From: Opitutales bacterium
GTDB lineage: Bacteria; Verrucomicrobiota; Verrucomicrobiia; Opitutales; Intestinicryptomonadaceae
Assembly: GCA_015061945.1 (NCBI GenBank)
Contig: SUVP01000010.1
Span: 53,337-117,336 of the forward strand
Direction of reading: 5' to 3'
DNA length: 64,000 bases
Both the position numbers and the translations under genes were made by a program. Below are positions 8,037 through 16,185 of this stretch, piece after piece (position 1 is the stretch's first letter; each line of letters opens with the position of its first letter). The notes under the pieces are model-generated. The model was not told where the DNA came from, searched no databases, and worked only from the letters and a program-made list of their open reading frames with translations.

Positions 8037-9404
8037 CTAAAGCCTAATTTTTGACGGCAAAAATTCTGTGCGATAATCGTAGAGTGAACGTACATATTTG
8101 TCGGCTTCGGGACAATTTATGAACGACATTTTCGACGGCACATATTTCAATTCGGTATTTGGAACACAAAGTGCAACCATACCCAAGAGAGCCATTTCTG
8201 TGTATGGGCAAGCGTAGTCGAAACTTGCTGGTGGATTTACTCCAGTGAGGCATCCGTTTATCCATTCGGCGATTGGGTCGTCGAAATATTTTAGTTGCAT
8301 TTGCTGTTTTGAAATTATGCCATTTTTCACCAACTCTTTCATTCTTGTGAGCGGGAAAATTTTTGGAGATTGGCAATCGCCACCGACATAAACAGTTTCT
8401 TTTGTGCCGACAATAAATATCGCATTATCGTTGCGTTTATCCTCGAGGAACGATTTATCGACACGTTCTATCGACTTTGGCTTTCTACCGCCGTCGTACC
8501 AGTGGAGCATAATTTTTCCGTCAACACCACGCTTATTTAAGAAGGTCATTGTTGATGATGCTTGAGCGGGCCAAGAGTAATCGTTAAATGGTGTCGAGTT
8601 GCCGATAATCTTATAAGGGAAGCCTAATTCAAAAGCCGAGTATGGAATATCGAGATAGTGTATTGCCATATCGCCCGCTGCCCCTGTGCCGTAGTTGCGT
8701 AAGCCACGCCAATTAAATGGGACTATTGCCTTATTGTATGGTTGATGTGGTGCAACCCCGAGCCAACAGTTGTAGTCGAGTGTTGATGGAATCGGCTGTG
8801 CTGATGGCATTTGAAGTTCGCCCTGTGGCCATATCGGGCGATTTGTCCAAATGTGAACTTCTTTAATTTGTCCGATAATTCCGGCTTCGTACCATTCTTT
8901 GACGACTCGCCAGCCGTCTTTCGTATGCCCCTGATTGCCCATTTGAGTGATAACGCCAGCTTGACTCGACAATCGTTGAAGTTCGTTTGCTTCCCAAATT
9001 GTGCGTGTTAATGGCTTTTGACAAAAGACATGTTTGCCGTTTGCAATCGCCCAAGCAGAGATTGGGTAGTGCATATGATCGGGTGTTGAAATTACAACAG
9101 CGTCGATTTGCTTTCCCATTTTATCGAACATTACTCGATAGTCTCTAAACTTTGGTGTTGATGCTGGAAATTTTTTATATTGTTTTGATGCACGAACATC
9201 ATCGACATCGCAGAGTGCGACAACTTTACAGTATTTATTTTTTAGCAAGCGAAAATTTGAGTATCCACCAATCCCGCCGACACCAATTACGGCGACGTTG
9301 ATTTTACTGGTTGGGGCAATTTGTTTGCCAATAGACCAACTCGGCAAGAGCATAAGTCCGCCCGCAGTTGCTGTCGATTTTATAAAACTTCTTCTGTTCA
9401 TCAT
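8037..9404 (-). CDS. Tat-exported Gfo/Idh/MocA family oxidoreductase with QKP instead of EKP motif
   Basis: A 455-residue protein. The N-terminus NRRSFIKSTATAGGLMLLPS is a twin-arginine signal. A Rossmann fold follows (INVAVIGVGGIGGYSNFRLL, about 34-53), then VVALCDVDDVRASKQYKKFP and DAVVISTPDHMHYPISAWAI. The conserved motif reads GKHVFCQKPLTRT, so the usual E of EKP is Q while the lysine remains. The C-terminal half carries the family's beta-sheet domain (NYGTGAAGDMAIHYLDIPYS). It is a close paralogue of the next gene (9536-10918). Exported members are typical of Verrucomicrobia, Planctomycetes and Lentisphaerae; some use tightly bound NAD(P). The substrate is probably a sugar or sugar derivative, unproven. 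The start could be either of two adjacent ATGs (9404 or 9401). Confidence 0.88.
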   Translation of the reverse strand: MMNRRSFIKSTATAGGLMLLPSWSIGKQIAPTSKINVAVIGVGGIGGYSNFRLLKNKYCKVVALCDVDDVRASKQYKKFPASTPKFRDYRVMFDKMGKQIDAVVISTPDHMHYPISAWAIANGKHVFCQKPLTRTIWEANELQRLSSQAGVITQMGNQGHTKDGWRVVKEWYEAGIIGQIKEVHIWTNRPIWPQGELQMPSAQPIPSTLDYNCWLGVAPHQPYNKAIVPFNWRGLRNYGTGAAGDMAIHYLDIPYSAFELGFPYKIIGNSTPFNDYSWPAQASSTMTFLNKRGVDGKIMLHWYDGGRKPKSIERVDKSFLEDKRNDNAIFIVGTKETVYVGGDCQSPKIFPLTRMKELVKNGIISKQQMQLKYFDDPIAEWINGCLTGVNPPASFDYACPYTEMALLGMVALCVPNTELKYVPSKMSFINCPEADKYVRSLYDYRTEFLPSKIRL

Positions 9405-9465
9405 AATATTATGTGTTTAATGTTATATCAAAGAAAACTGATATATTTTTATATAATAGCTAAGT

Positions 9466-9477
9466 TGTTTGCAAACA
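9466..9477. promoter_or_regulatory. perfect 12-bp palindrome upstream of an oxidoreductase gene, possible operator
   Basis: TGTTTGCAAACA is a perfect inverted repeat 62 bases upstream of the start at 9404. An AT-rich stretch with TATAAA-like sequence lies between it and the gene on the minus strand. The shape fits a LacI-family-type half-site pair, but no regulator gene is in the window, so operator function is inference. Confidence 0.35.
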
Positions 9478-9488
9478 TATAATGACAC

Positions 9489-9518
9489 AAAAAAGCCCAC
9501 CGTATCGGTGAGCTTTTT
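9489..9518 (-). terminator. rho-independent terminator for the oxidoreductase gene ending at 9536
   Basis: On the minus strand the stem AGCTCACCG pairs with CGGTGGGCT (one mismatch) and is followed by TTTTTT. It lies just downstream of the gene 9536-10918 and upstream of the paralogue starting at 9404, so the two paralogues are likely separate transcription units. Confidence 0.8.
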
Positions 9519-9535
9519 TAATGTATGAATTTTGA

Positions 9536-10918
9536 TTAGAAAACAAACATCGGTTCTTCTGCTATGAATTCTTTGTTGTAAGCATAGAGAGAACGGATGT
9601 ATTTGTTTGCTTCTGGATAATTCAAGAACTCGAGCGATTTTGGGCTGTACACGAGTGGAATTTCTGGTGTGCAGATTGCAATCATACCCAAGAGAGCCAT
9701 TTCTGTGAATGGTGCAGCGTAGTCAAAGTTAGCCATCGATTGTTTGCCAGCCAAGCAACATTCTGCCCATTCCTTGTGTGGATTATTTGGTGCGATTGAA
9801 CGTGCGATTGTCTTCTTTGGCAATGCACCACTCTTTGCGAGTTCCTTCATTCTTGCGTTAGGCCAAATTCTTGTGCCAACACCATATTCATTTGTGTAGA
9901 CAGTTTCTTTTGTGCCAACGATAAATGTGCAATTTGCATTGCGTGGATCATCGATAAACGATTTATCAACACGTTTGATTGCCTTTGGTTTTCTACCGCC
10001 GTCGTACCAGTGGAGTTTGATTTTTCCGTTCTTACCGCACATATTGTTAAAGGTCATCACTGTCGATGCTTCCTTTGGCCAGCTGTATGCGTTAAATGGC
10101 GACGAATTACCTACGATTTCAGTTGGGCAACCTAAGTCGAACGCCGAGTATGGAACGTCGAGGAAGTGGCAAGCCATATCGCCTGCTGCACCTGTTCCAT
10201 AATTACGCATACCACGCCATTTGAATGGGAGAATTGCACTATTATATGGTTGATATGGTGCAACACCGAGCCAAAGTTTATAGTCGAGTGTTGATGGAAC
10301 TGGTTGTGCTGGTGGAACAGCGAGATTACCTTGTGGCCAAATTGGGCGATTTGTCCAAATGTAAATATCTTCGATATCGCCGAGAAGGTCTGCTTGATAC
10401 CATTCCTTGATGATTCTCCAACCTTCGTTAGTATGGCCTTGGTTGCCCATTTGAGTGATAACGCCATATTTGTTTGCGAGGCGTTTCATTTCTCTTGTTT
10501 CCCAAATTGTGCGAGCCAATGGCTTTTCGCAGAAGACGTGTTTACCCTTCGACATTGCCCATGTTGCGATTGGGTAGTGCATGTGGTCAGGTGTGCAAAC
10601 TGCAACAGCGTCGATTTGCTTATCCATCTTATCGAGCATTACGCGATAGTCGCGATAACGTGGAACTGTTGGATATTGCTTGTAAGCTTTTGCTGCACGA
10701 ACATCGTCAACGTCGCAGAAAGCTACAAGTTTTACATTTTTCATATCTCCAAGAGCCTTAACTGCCGAACCGCCACGACCGCCAACGCCGACGATTGCAA
10801 CGTTAAGTTTACCATTTTCGCAAGGTTTTGCTTGCTTTGCCATAACGTTAGAGTTCATGAGCATTGCAGCACTTCCCATCAATGCAGAGTTTTTAAGGAA
10901 TTGTCTTCTATTGAACAT
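9536..10918 (-). CDS. Tat-exported Gfo/Idh/MocA family oxidoreductase
   Basis: A 460-residue protein starting at the ATG at 10918, which has AAAGG eight bases upstream; the open frame runs on upstream, but those codons lie in a promoter-like region. The N-terminus FNRRQFLKNSALMGSAAML is a twin-arginine signal. The Rossmann motif is LNVAIVGVGGRGGSAVKAL and the family EKP motif is intact (GKHVFCEKPLART). The core (NYGTGAAGDMACHFLDVPYS, MTFNNMCGKNGKIKLHWYDG) matches the paralogue at 8037-9404 almost block for block. Probably an NAD(P)-dependent periplasmic sugar oxidoreductase or hydrolase-like enzyme; the substrate is unknown. Confidence 0.88.
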   Translation of the reverse strand: MFNRRQFLKNSALMGSAAMLMNSNVMAKQAKPCENGKLNVAIVGVGGRGGSAVKALGDMKNVKLVAFCDVDDVRAAKAYKQYPTVPRYRDYRVMLDKMDKQIDAVAVCTPDHMHYPIATWAMSKGKHVFCEKPLARTIWETREMKRLANKYGVITQMGNQGHTNEGWRIIKEWYQADLLGDIEDIYIWTNRPIWPQGNLAVPPAQPVPSTLDYKLWLGVAPYQPYNSAILPFKWRGMRNYGTGAAGDMACHFLDVPYSAFDLGCPTEIVGNSSPFNAYSWPKEASTVMTFNNMCGKNGKIKLHWYDGGRKPKAIKRVDKSFIDDPRNANCTFIVGTKETVYTNEYGVGTRIWPNARMKELAKSGALPKKTIARSIAPNNPHKEWAECCLAGKQSMANFDYAAPFTEMALLGMIAICTPEIPLVYSPKSLEFLNYPEANKYIRSLYAYNKEFIAEEPMFVF

Positions 10919-10985
10919 AATTTGATACCTTTTTTGTTTATCTTTTTGCAGATTGCAAAATGCGAATCTGCTCCTCTTGTACATA

Positions 10986-11014
10986 AGTAAAAAAAATACT
11001 TAAAAAATAGTCAA
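10986..11014 (-). promoter_or_regulatory. possible sigma-70 promoter for the oxidoreductase gene
   Basis: On the minus strand TTGACT (11014-11009) is separated by 17 bases from TTTACT (10991-10986). The -35 is near consensus, the -10 weak. It lies about 70 bases upstream of the chosen start at 10918, which supports that start over a longer reading frame. Confidence 0.35.
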
Positions 11015-11121
11015 TTATATTTTGTACATTTTGAATTTGTAATATGCCTATGAAAAAAATTTAAGCGACTTATTATAAGTACGATTTATAAACACGATAA
11101 CCTCAACAAGAGGATTGTTCT

Positions 11122-11307
11122 ATGAAATACAGAAACGAGTATACTGCAATCAACAGTTGCAGTGTGAAAATCGGTGCGGGCAAAAAATCGTACAGACCTT
11201 CTGCTTCGCTGGAAGAATACATCGAGCGAGAGTTCAAAATTAACTTGCACGATGTTATCTCAAACTCAGGAAAATCGGTATACTTAAAATTGTTCGCATT
11301 GAATTAA
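11122..11307 (+). CDS. small conserved-looking hypothetical protein
   Basis: A 61-residue open frame (MKYRNEYTAINSCSVKIGAG...). It has GAGG 8 bases before the ATG, an AT-rich promoter-like region upstream (TATTATAAG around 11070) and a strong terminator just after its stop. Those signals suggest a real small gene rather than a chance ORF. The segment SASLEEYIEREFKINLHDVI looks helical; no signal peptide, transmembrane segment or known motif is seen. I do not recognise the family. A short inverted repeat (CCTC...GAGG, 11101-11113) overlaps the ribosome-binding region and could fold over it. Confidence 0.5.
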   Translation: MKYRNEYTAINSCSVKIGAGKKSYRPSASLEEYIEREFKINLHDVISNSGKSVYLKLFALN

Positions 11308-11333
11308 TCGCATATACGAGTGCCAAATGGTAC

Positions 11334-11377
11334 AAAAAAAGGACGGCAATCAAAAATGAAAAAGCCGTCCTTTTTTT
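11334..11377. terminator. bidirectional rho-independent terminator
   Basis: GGACGGC (11341-11347) pairs with GCCGTCC (11364-11370), preceded by seven A and followed by seven T. It sits between the small ORF (+) and trmB (-), and can end both. Confidence 0.9.
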
Positions 11378-11388
11378 GTGAGAAAAAA

Positions 11389-11973
11389 CTAAATCGCTCT
11401 TGCCACGAGCGTCGAGAAATCGGGAAGTATTCTTTGGAATTGCGATACTTCTTCAAGTGGCAATTCCGTTTCTTCGGTCAACTCCCAATTTGAGTTTTCG
11501 TTGATGACATCAACTGTCCATTGGAAGTACTCTTTGTAATCGGTGCGAAAATATAATTTTGTTCCGCTTTGTGCAAATTGCCTGATGTAATCCAAAAATG
11601 GTTGTTGCATCAATCTGCGTTTGTGATGTCTTTCTTTTGGCCAAGGGTCAGGGAAGAAAATAAAGATTTTATCTAAACGCATATCGCGTGGCATTGCTTC
11701 AAGAAATTCCGATGCTTCTGCTTTATAGAAAAACGCATTGCTTGCATTTTTATTTCTCGCCCGACGCTGTGCGTCTTTGACACGCTCGTTGATTATATCT
11801 ATACCGACACATATTTCGTTTGGGTTTGCTGCCGCATATGAACTCAACCAGTGTCCTTTGCCAGAGCCAATTTCAAACGAAATATTTTGCGAACGCGAAA
11901 AAATCTCATCGCAAATTATGCGAAGTTTTGCGATGCGTTCGTTGCGTCGTTGGATTGCTTCTTCGAGACTCAT
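11389..11973 (-). CDS. trmB: tRNA (guanine-N7-)-methyltransferase
   Basis: A 194-residue SAM-dependent methyltransferase that makes m7G46 in tRNA. The SAM-binding motif is ISFEIGSGKGHWLSSYAA (about 33-50), followed by the acidic VGIDI loop. The family signature IFIFFPDPWPKERHHKRR (about 109-126) is unmistakable, and the C-terminal FRTDYKEYFQWTVDVI segment also matches. It is slightly shorter than E. coli TrmB at the N-terminus, within the family range. The start codon directly follows the stop of the gamma carbonic anhydrase-like gene, so the two are co-transcribed. Confidence 0.95.
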   Translation of the reverse strand: MSLEEAIQRRNERIAKLRIICDEIFSRSQNISFEIGSGKGHWLSSYAAANPNEICVGIDIINERVKDAQRRARNKNASNAFFYKAEASEFLEAMPRDMRLDKIFIFFPDPWPKERHHKRRLMQQPFLDYIRQFAQSGTKLYFRTDYKEYFQWTVDVINENSNWELTEETELPLEEVSQFQRILPDFSTLVARAI

Positions 11974-12510
11974 TTATTTCTGTGCTTCTTCTTTTGCCTT
12001 GTTCGCTTGAGCGAGTTTTTGGTATTTCTTCGACCAATAACCGAGACCCTTTTGCGTTTCTTCGTCGAGTTGTTTTACTACTTTTGCAGGCGAACCGAGT
12101 ACGAGCGAACCAGCTGGGATAACTGTATTTTTCGTAACAAGAGCACCTGCACCAACAATTGAATTGTCGCCGATAACAGCTTTGTCGAGAACGATAGCAC
12201 CCATACCAATTAGGCATTCGTTGCCAATTTCGCAACCATGGATAACTGCACCATGTCCGATTGTTGTGTCTTTGCCGATTTTTACGCCAGCGTCGTCAGC
12301 GAGGTGAACCATTGTTCCGTCTTGAATATTTGAGCCTTCGCCGAGTTCGATTGAATTGATGTCGGCACGGAGTACACAACCTGGCCATACGCTCGCATTT
12401 GCACCGATTTTCACGTCGCCAATGAGGGTTGCGTGCTTGCTGACGTATGCAGTTGCGTCAACTTGCGGATCTTTACCGAGATATTTTTCGAGTCTTTCTT
12501 CGAGTGTCAT
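11974..12510 (-). CDS. gamma carbonic anhydrase family protein (left-handed beta-helix)
   Basis: A 178-residue hexapeptide-repeat protein of the gamma-CA/YrdA/PaaY family. Hexapeptide turns run from about residue 20 to 150 (ATLIGDVKIGANASVWPGCVLRAD..., GKDTTIGHGAVIHGCEIG). The expected metal-ligand histidines are visible: one in MVHLADDAG and two in TIGHGAVIHGC. The C-terminal helix (LDEETQKGLGYWSKKYQKLAQ) is also typical. Most bacterial members of this group have weak or untested carbonic anhydrase activity, so the reaction is not certain. A good Shine-Dalgarno (AAAGGA) precedes the ATG. It is the first gene of a pair with trmB. Confidence 0.88.
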   Translation of the reverse strand: MTLEERLEKYLGKDPQVDATAYVSKHATLIGDVKIGANASVWPGCVLRADINSIELGEGSNIQDGTMVHLADDAGVKIGKDTTIGHGAVIHGCEIGNECLIGMGAIVLDKAVIGDNSIVGAGALVTKNTVIPAGSLVLGSPAKVVKQLDEETQKGLGYWSKKYQKLAQANKAKEEAQK

Positions 12511-12579
12511 TTCTATTCCTTTATTTTTAAATTTTGTTGAAGAATTTATTTAAACAACGTTCAGTGTGCAATTATAAAA

Positions 12580-14343
12580 TTAGAATGGGAAATCATTTTG
12601 TGGAGCAGGTTGTGTTTTTTCTTCTGCTTTTTTATCCGATTTTTTTTCTTCCTCTTCGGGCTTGTATATTCGCATAGATTCATCAAAGACAACAGCCTTT
12701 TTGTGCGTCTTTACACCTTGTACGACAATTGCTTTATGTGGTCGAACAGGGCAGATAAATTCGCACGCTCCACAACCGATACAAACATCTGAGTGAACAT
12801 GGGGAACAAAAAGTGCATCTTCTTTATCGCCATACGGGAGCATTTCGATTGCACTGACGGGGCAGTGTTCGGCACATGCGGCACAATCGGTTCCGTCGGT
12901 TTCGACAACACAAAGTTCTTGTCTAAATATCGCAGTACCGATTTTTGTGTGTCGTTTTTCTTTTCCGCCGATAAATTTTATCGCACCAGTCGGGCAAGCT
13001 TTTGAGCATTCGTGGCAAGCGTGGATACAATATCCGCTCGAAAAATCCATAAATGGTTGCATAAACCCCGATAGCCCCAATTCAGTGAGCGACGGCTTTA
13101 AAATATGAGCCTTGCAAGCCGATGTACAACGTTGGCACGCAGTACAATTCTCAAGAAAGTTGTCCATTGTTCTTGCCCCAGGAGGCATAGTCAGACGCTT
13201 ATCTGGGCGTTGTCCGTCGATTGTAAAAGGCGTGGCGTCGCAACAATCTTTGCTTTTTTCGCACTTTCTATTGCGAAGTTGTTTACGTTCTTTTTTGCCA
13301 GCAACGCAGAAAATTGCAGTCAGACCAAGTGCCAACTTTGGAAATTTTCTTCGTGATATTTTTTGCGATACAAAATTACTTTGTGTTTCAGCGTTGCCGT
13401 CGCTTTTTTTTAGCAATTTTGAGATTGTCGGATTGAACGAAAATTTAACCGCATTCTTCGGGCATCTTTCAGCACAGTTGAAACAGAGTACGCATCGAGA
13501 AAAATCTACACTTTTGTTTTTTGCGTCGATACATTGTGTCTTGCAGTTGCGTTCGCACATTCCGCACGATATGCACTTTGTGTTGTCGAGCGAAATTTTG
13601 AAAATCGAGAAGTTTGCAAAGAAGCCAAGAAATGCACCAACTGGACAGATTGTGTTGCAGTAGAGGCGTCCACGCAGGGCGGTCATTGCAGTAATAATAA
13701 CAAGTATAAAAAGCGAGACTCCAAATAGTGCGAGTGGGATTGTAGGGTCGCCGTTGACGGGGCGAACTGCAAAAATTTCAAAACTATACAAGGCTTGGCT
13801 CGTCCCATTGACGATAAGGCAAGCCGTGGGGTGAACGATTCCGCCCATAATTTTTCCGTAGAGCGAGTATGGGTCGATAAGTCCGAATAACGCACCATAG
13901 CCTAAAATTATAGAAAGTATTGCGATAAACAAAAACGATGTTCGCATAACGTTTCTTGCTTTTGCGTATTTTTGGACAACAAAATTTTTTGCACAGAATT
14001 TACCGAGTTTAGTTTTCTTTAGAAACGAATTTGCAGGGAATATCACAATTCTTCTGATGATGTCCATCAAAATTCCGAATAGACAAAAGAACGAGCAATA
14101 CGCTCTGCCGAAAATTAACGCAAGGATTGTAAACGTAATAAAGCCAGCACCCATTGCCAAACTTCCAAACGCAAGCATTTTCAAAAGCGACGGAGCAAAT
14201 TGCGTCCCGATTGGATTGTAGTACATTGTGTACGATTTTGGCAGAGCCGAATAGACATCAAAGAACTTTGCCGACACCAAACAGAAAATGACGAGTGCAA
14301 CAAGCACACGCAATTTTTTCATAATATTAAAAAATGTTTTCAT
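12580..14343 (-). CDS. NapH-NapG-like fusion: membrane polyferredoxin with six 4Fe-4S motifs
   Basis: A 587-residue protein. The first 250 residues hold four or five transmembrane helices with two cysteine motifs, RAYCSFFCLFG (about 84) and RLYCNTICPVG (about 233), as in NapH/CcoG-type membrane ferredoxins. Two clusters follow (CISCGMCERNC and CVLCFNCAERCP). At about 328-350 there is an internal twin-arginine-like hydrophobic stretch (SRRKFPKLALGLTAIFC). The C-terminal part then has four more CxxC-type motifs (CTACQRCTSAC, CIHACHECSKACP, CAACAEHCP, CIGCGACEFICP), like NapG. It likely passes electrons from quinol to a periplasmic acceptor. A Tat-exported DUF362 protein is encoded just upstream. 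The start is ambiguous between 14343 and 14322. Confidence 0.8.
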   Translation of the reverse strand: MKTFFNIMKKLRVLVALVIFCLVSAKFFDVYSALPKSYTMYYNPIGTQFAPSLLKMLAFGSLAMGAGFITFTILALIFGRAYCSFFCLFGILMDIIRRIVIFPANSFLKKTKLGKFCAKNFVVQKYAKARNVMRTSFLFIAILSIILGYGALFGLIDPYSLYGKIMGGIVHPTACLIVNGTSQALYSFEIFAVRPVNGDPTIPLALFGVSLFILVIITAMTALRGRLYCNTICPVGAFLGFFANFSIFKISLDNTKCISCGMCERNCKTQCIDAKNKSVDFSRCVLCFNCAERCPKNAVKFSFNPTISKLLKKSDGNAETQSNFVSQKISRRKFPKLALGLTAIFCVAGKKERKQLRNRKCEKSKDCCDATPFTIDGQRPDKRLTMPPGARTMDNFLENCTACQRCTSACKAHILKPSLTELGLSGFMQPFMDFSSGYCIHACHECSKACPTGAIKFIGGKEKRHTKIGTAIFRQELCVVETDGTDCAACAEHCPVSAIEMLPYGDKEDALFVPHVHSDVCIGCGACEFICPVRPHKAIVVQGVKTHKKAVVFDESMRIYKPEEEEKKSDKKAEEKTQPAPQNDFPF

Positions 14344-14363
14344 CTTTTGTTCTTGTTCAAATT

Positions 14364-14393
14364 AAAAAAATGCACCGCATTATTAGACGGTGC
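14364..14393 (-). terminator. terminator between the DUF362 gene and the polyferredoxin gene
   Basis: On the minus strand GCACCG (14393-14388) pairs with CGGTGC (14377-14372) and is followed by seven T. It lies between the DUF362 stop and the polyferredoxin start only 20 bases downstream, so expression of the second gene needs read-through or its own promoter. Confidence 0.75.
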
Positions 14394-14417
14394 GTTGTGC
14401 AAAAAAGTTGCGATTTT

Positions 14418-15353
14418 TTAAAGAGCAATTCTCTTTACGTTAAGTTTAGTTAGGTCGTCCGTACCAACACCCAATTTTACGGCATGGGCGATATATTTAA
14501 TATCGGAAAGTTTGTATGGTTGACCAATCTTAAACTGCTTTGCAACCGATGCAAAAATTTGTGTAGATGCAACGTCGGCAGCGACAATATCAGTTGAAAG
14601 AAGTTGATATTTCACAACTGGTGCAAATTTTGGGTCGGAACCACGAGGACCACCTTTGAGCATAACACGATATGCGTCGACGATTGTAAGAGTCGTTTTT
14701 TGGTATGACGCATAATCGGCTATACATTGTGGAAGATCGTTCTTGTGCCACCATCTTCTGTCATCTATACAGCCCATATAATTTTTCATAGCACAAGTGA
14801 TTTTTGCTCCACTATGATGTTTGAGTACGGGCATATTTATAAATACATCTGGATTGATTGCCAACTTGTGAACTTTTGCACTTTTAAGCGATACACCCTT
14901 TGGAATCTTTTGTTCGACAAACATATCCGAGACTTGTCCAGTAACCATTTTTCCGCCATTTTTTTCGACAGCGTCTTTGATACCGCTCATTTCGTAGCGT
15001 TCATTCCAATTTTCGCCACATGTTTTGTCGAAGCAAAGAACTTCTTTTGCACCAGCATCAAAACAATGTTTTACGACTCTTGCGACAAGCTCTGGGTTTG
15101 TGTTCGAGCCGTATTCAACGCCTCTATCCCAACCAATGTTTGGCTTTATCACAACGGTCTGACCTTTCTTGACAAAACGCGACATTCCACCCATTTCGGC
15201 GATAGCTTTGTCGAACATTTCTGCTGGTTCGCCGTTGCGGATTGCGACCATATCGGGCAATCCTTTTTTAGATTTTGTTTCAGCGAGCAAATCGCCGAAT
15301 GGCATAGTCGCTACTGCAGTTGAAATTGTTGCTACAAATTGACGTCTTTTCAT
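14418..15353 (-). CDS. Tat-exported DUF362 domain protein
   Basis: A 311-residue protein. The N-terminus MKRRQFVATISTAVATMPFG is a twin-arginine signal. The body matches the DUF362 family: VVIKPNIGWDRG (about 68-79), then EVLCFDKTCGENW, INMPVLKHHSGAKITCAMKNYMG and DIVAADVASTQIFA. The lysine-histidine motif PVLKHH is typical. No 4Fe-4S motif is present, so any iron-sulfur electron transfer must come from the polyferredoxin encoded next. DUF362 proteins next to membrane polyferredoxins occur in Bacteroidetes and Verrucomicrobia; the reaction is unknown. Confidence 0.82.
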   Translation of the reverse strand: MKRRQFVATISTAVATMPFGDLLAETKSKKGLPDMVAIRNGEPAEMFDKAIAEMGGMSRFVKKGQTVVIKPNIGWDRGVEYGSNTNPELVARVVKHCFDAGAKEVLCFDKTCGENWNERYEMSGIKDAVEKNGGKMVTGQVSDMFVEQKIPKGVSLKSAKVHKLAINPDVFINMPVLKHHSGAKITCAMKNYMGCIDDRRWWHKNDLPQCIADYASYQKTTLTIVDAYRVMLKGGPRGSDPKFAPVVKYQLLSTDIVAADVASTQIFASVAKQFKIGQPYKLSDIKYIAHAVKLGVGTDDLTKLNVKRIAL

Positions 15354-15415
15354 ACCTTAATTATGTGTGTAAAATTTTTGTATGTAAAGTTTTTTTAATA
15401 TCAATCGGACAATTT

Positions 15416-16180
15416 TTAAAACTCCATAAACATTGCGAGAGTCGAGACAATCGTCATAACTATGATAAAGCCTCTGTATCCTTTCTCGGGAAGTTTTTTT
15501 ACGAGCCATACTCCGATTACCGAACCTATCAAAATAAATGGAATTCCAAATGCACCAATCGACAAACTATGGACATTGATATTATCCCAAACAAATGCTT
15601 GTAGTGGAATTTTAAGATAGTTAATAATCATAAAAAACCACGCATTTGTGCCTACAAAAATCAGCTTTGGTAAGTGTGTCGAAAGCAGATAAACTGCCAT
15701 TACCGGACCTGCCGCATTGCCAATCATTGTAGTGAATCCGCCGAGCATACCAAAAAGTGGTGCATACCACCATGTGCGTAAAAGTTTTTCGCTTTTGCCA
15801 GCCCCACGTTCTGTCCAGAACATCACGAGTAGCCCGATAAAAATACAGATTGCAATGAGTATTTTAAAGTCGCTCGTATCGACAAATGAATCGACGAATA
15901 TTGCGACAAAAAAACCGACAATCGCCATCGGCAAAAGTTTTACAATATGTTTCCATGAGGCGTTGCGTCGGTAATAAATAACGGCGATTAAATCGGCAAA
16001 GCAGAGCATTGGGAGAATCACGCCAGTTGACGGTTTTGCACCGAATGCAATCGCCATTAGTGGAATAGAAATTGTGTTGATTCCTTGTAGCCCTGTCTTC
16101 GACATCCCGATGAGAACGGCACAAAGAATGAGCGACCACATCTGTTGCGATGATGCAAACAACTCGGAAAAATATTGCAT
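15416..16180 (-). CDS. TSUP family (TauE/SafE) membrane transporter
   Basis: A 254-residue integral membrane protein with seven or eight hydrophobic segments. The N-terminal half has GMSKTGLQGINTISIPLMAIAFG and STGVILPMLCFADLIAVIYYRR, and the second half repeats the pattern (GMLGGFTTMIGNAAGPVMAVYLL). This is the TauE/SafE (TSUP) fold, which moves sulfur-containing organic anions, sulfite, sulfonates or related compounds; the substrate cannot be read here. The gene begins five bases after the OstA-like gene's stop, so it is likely co-transcribed with it. Confidence 0.88.
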   Translation of the reverse strand: MQYFSELFASSQQMWSLILCAVLIGMSKTGLQGINTISIPLMAIAFGAKPSTGVILPMLCFADLIAVIYYRRNASWKHIVKLLPMAIVGFFVAIFVDSFVDTSDFKILIAICIFIGLLVMFWTERGAGKSEKLLRTWWYAPLFGMLGGFTTMIGNAAGPVMAVYLLSTHLPKLIFVGTNAWFFMIINYLKIPLQAFVWDNINVHSLSIGAFGIPFILIGSVIGVWLVKKLPEKGYRGFIIVMTIVSTLAMFMEF

Positions 16181-16185
16181 AGAAA

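Noticed and set aside
10919..10984. A 22-codon N-terminal extension of the oxidoreductase gene at 9536.
   Set aside because: The twin-arginine signal must be at the N-terminus, and the ATG at 10918 has its own ribosome-binding site.
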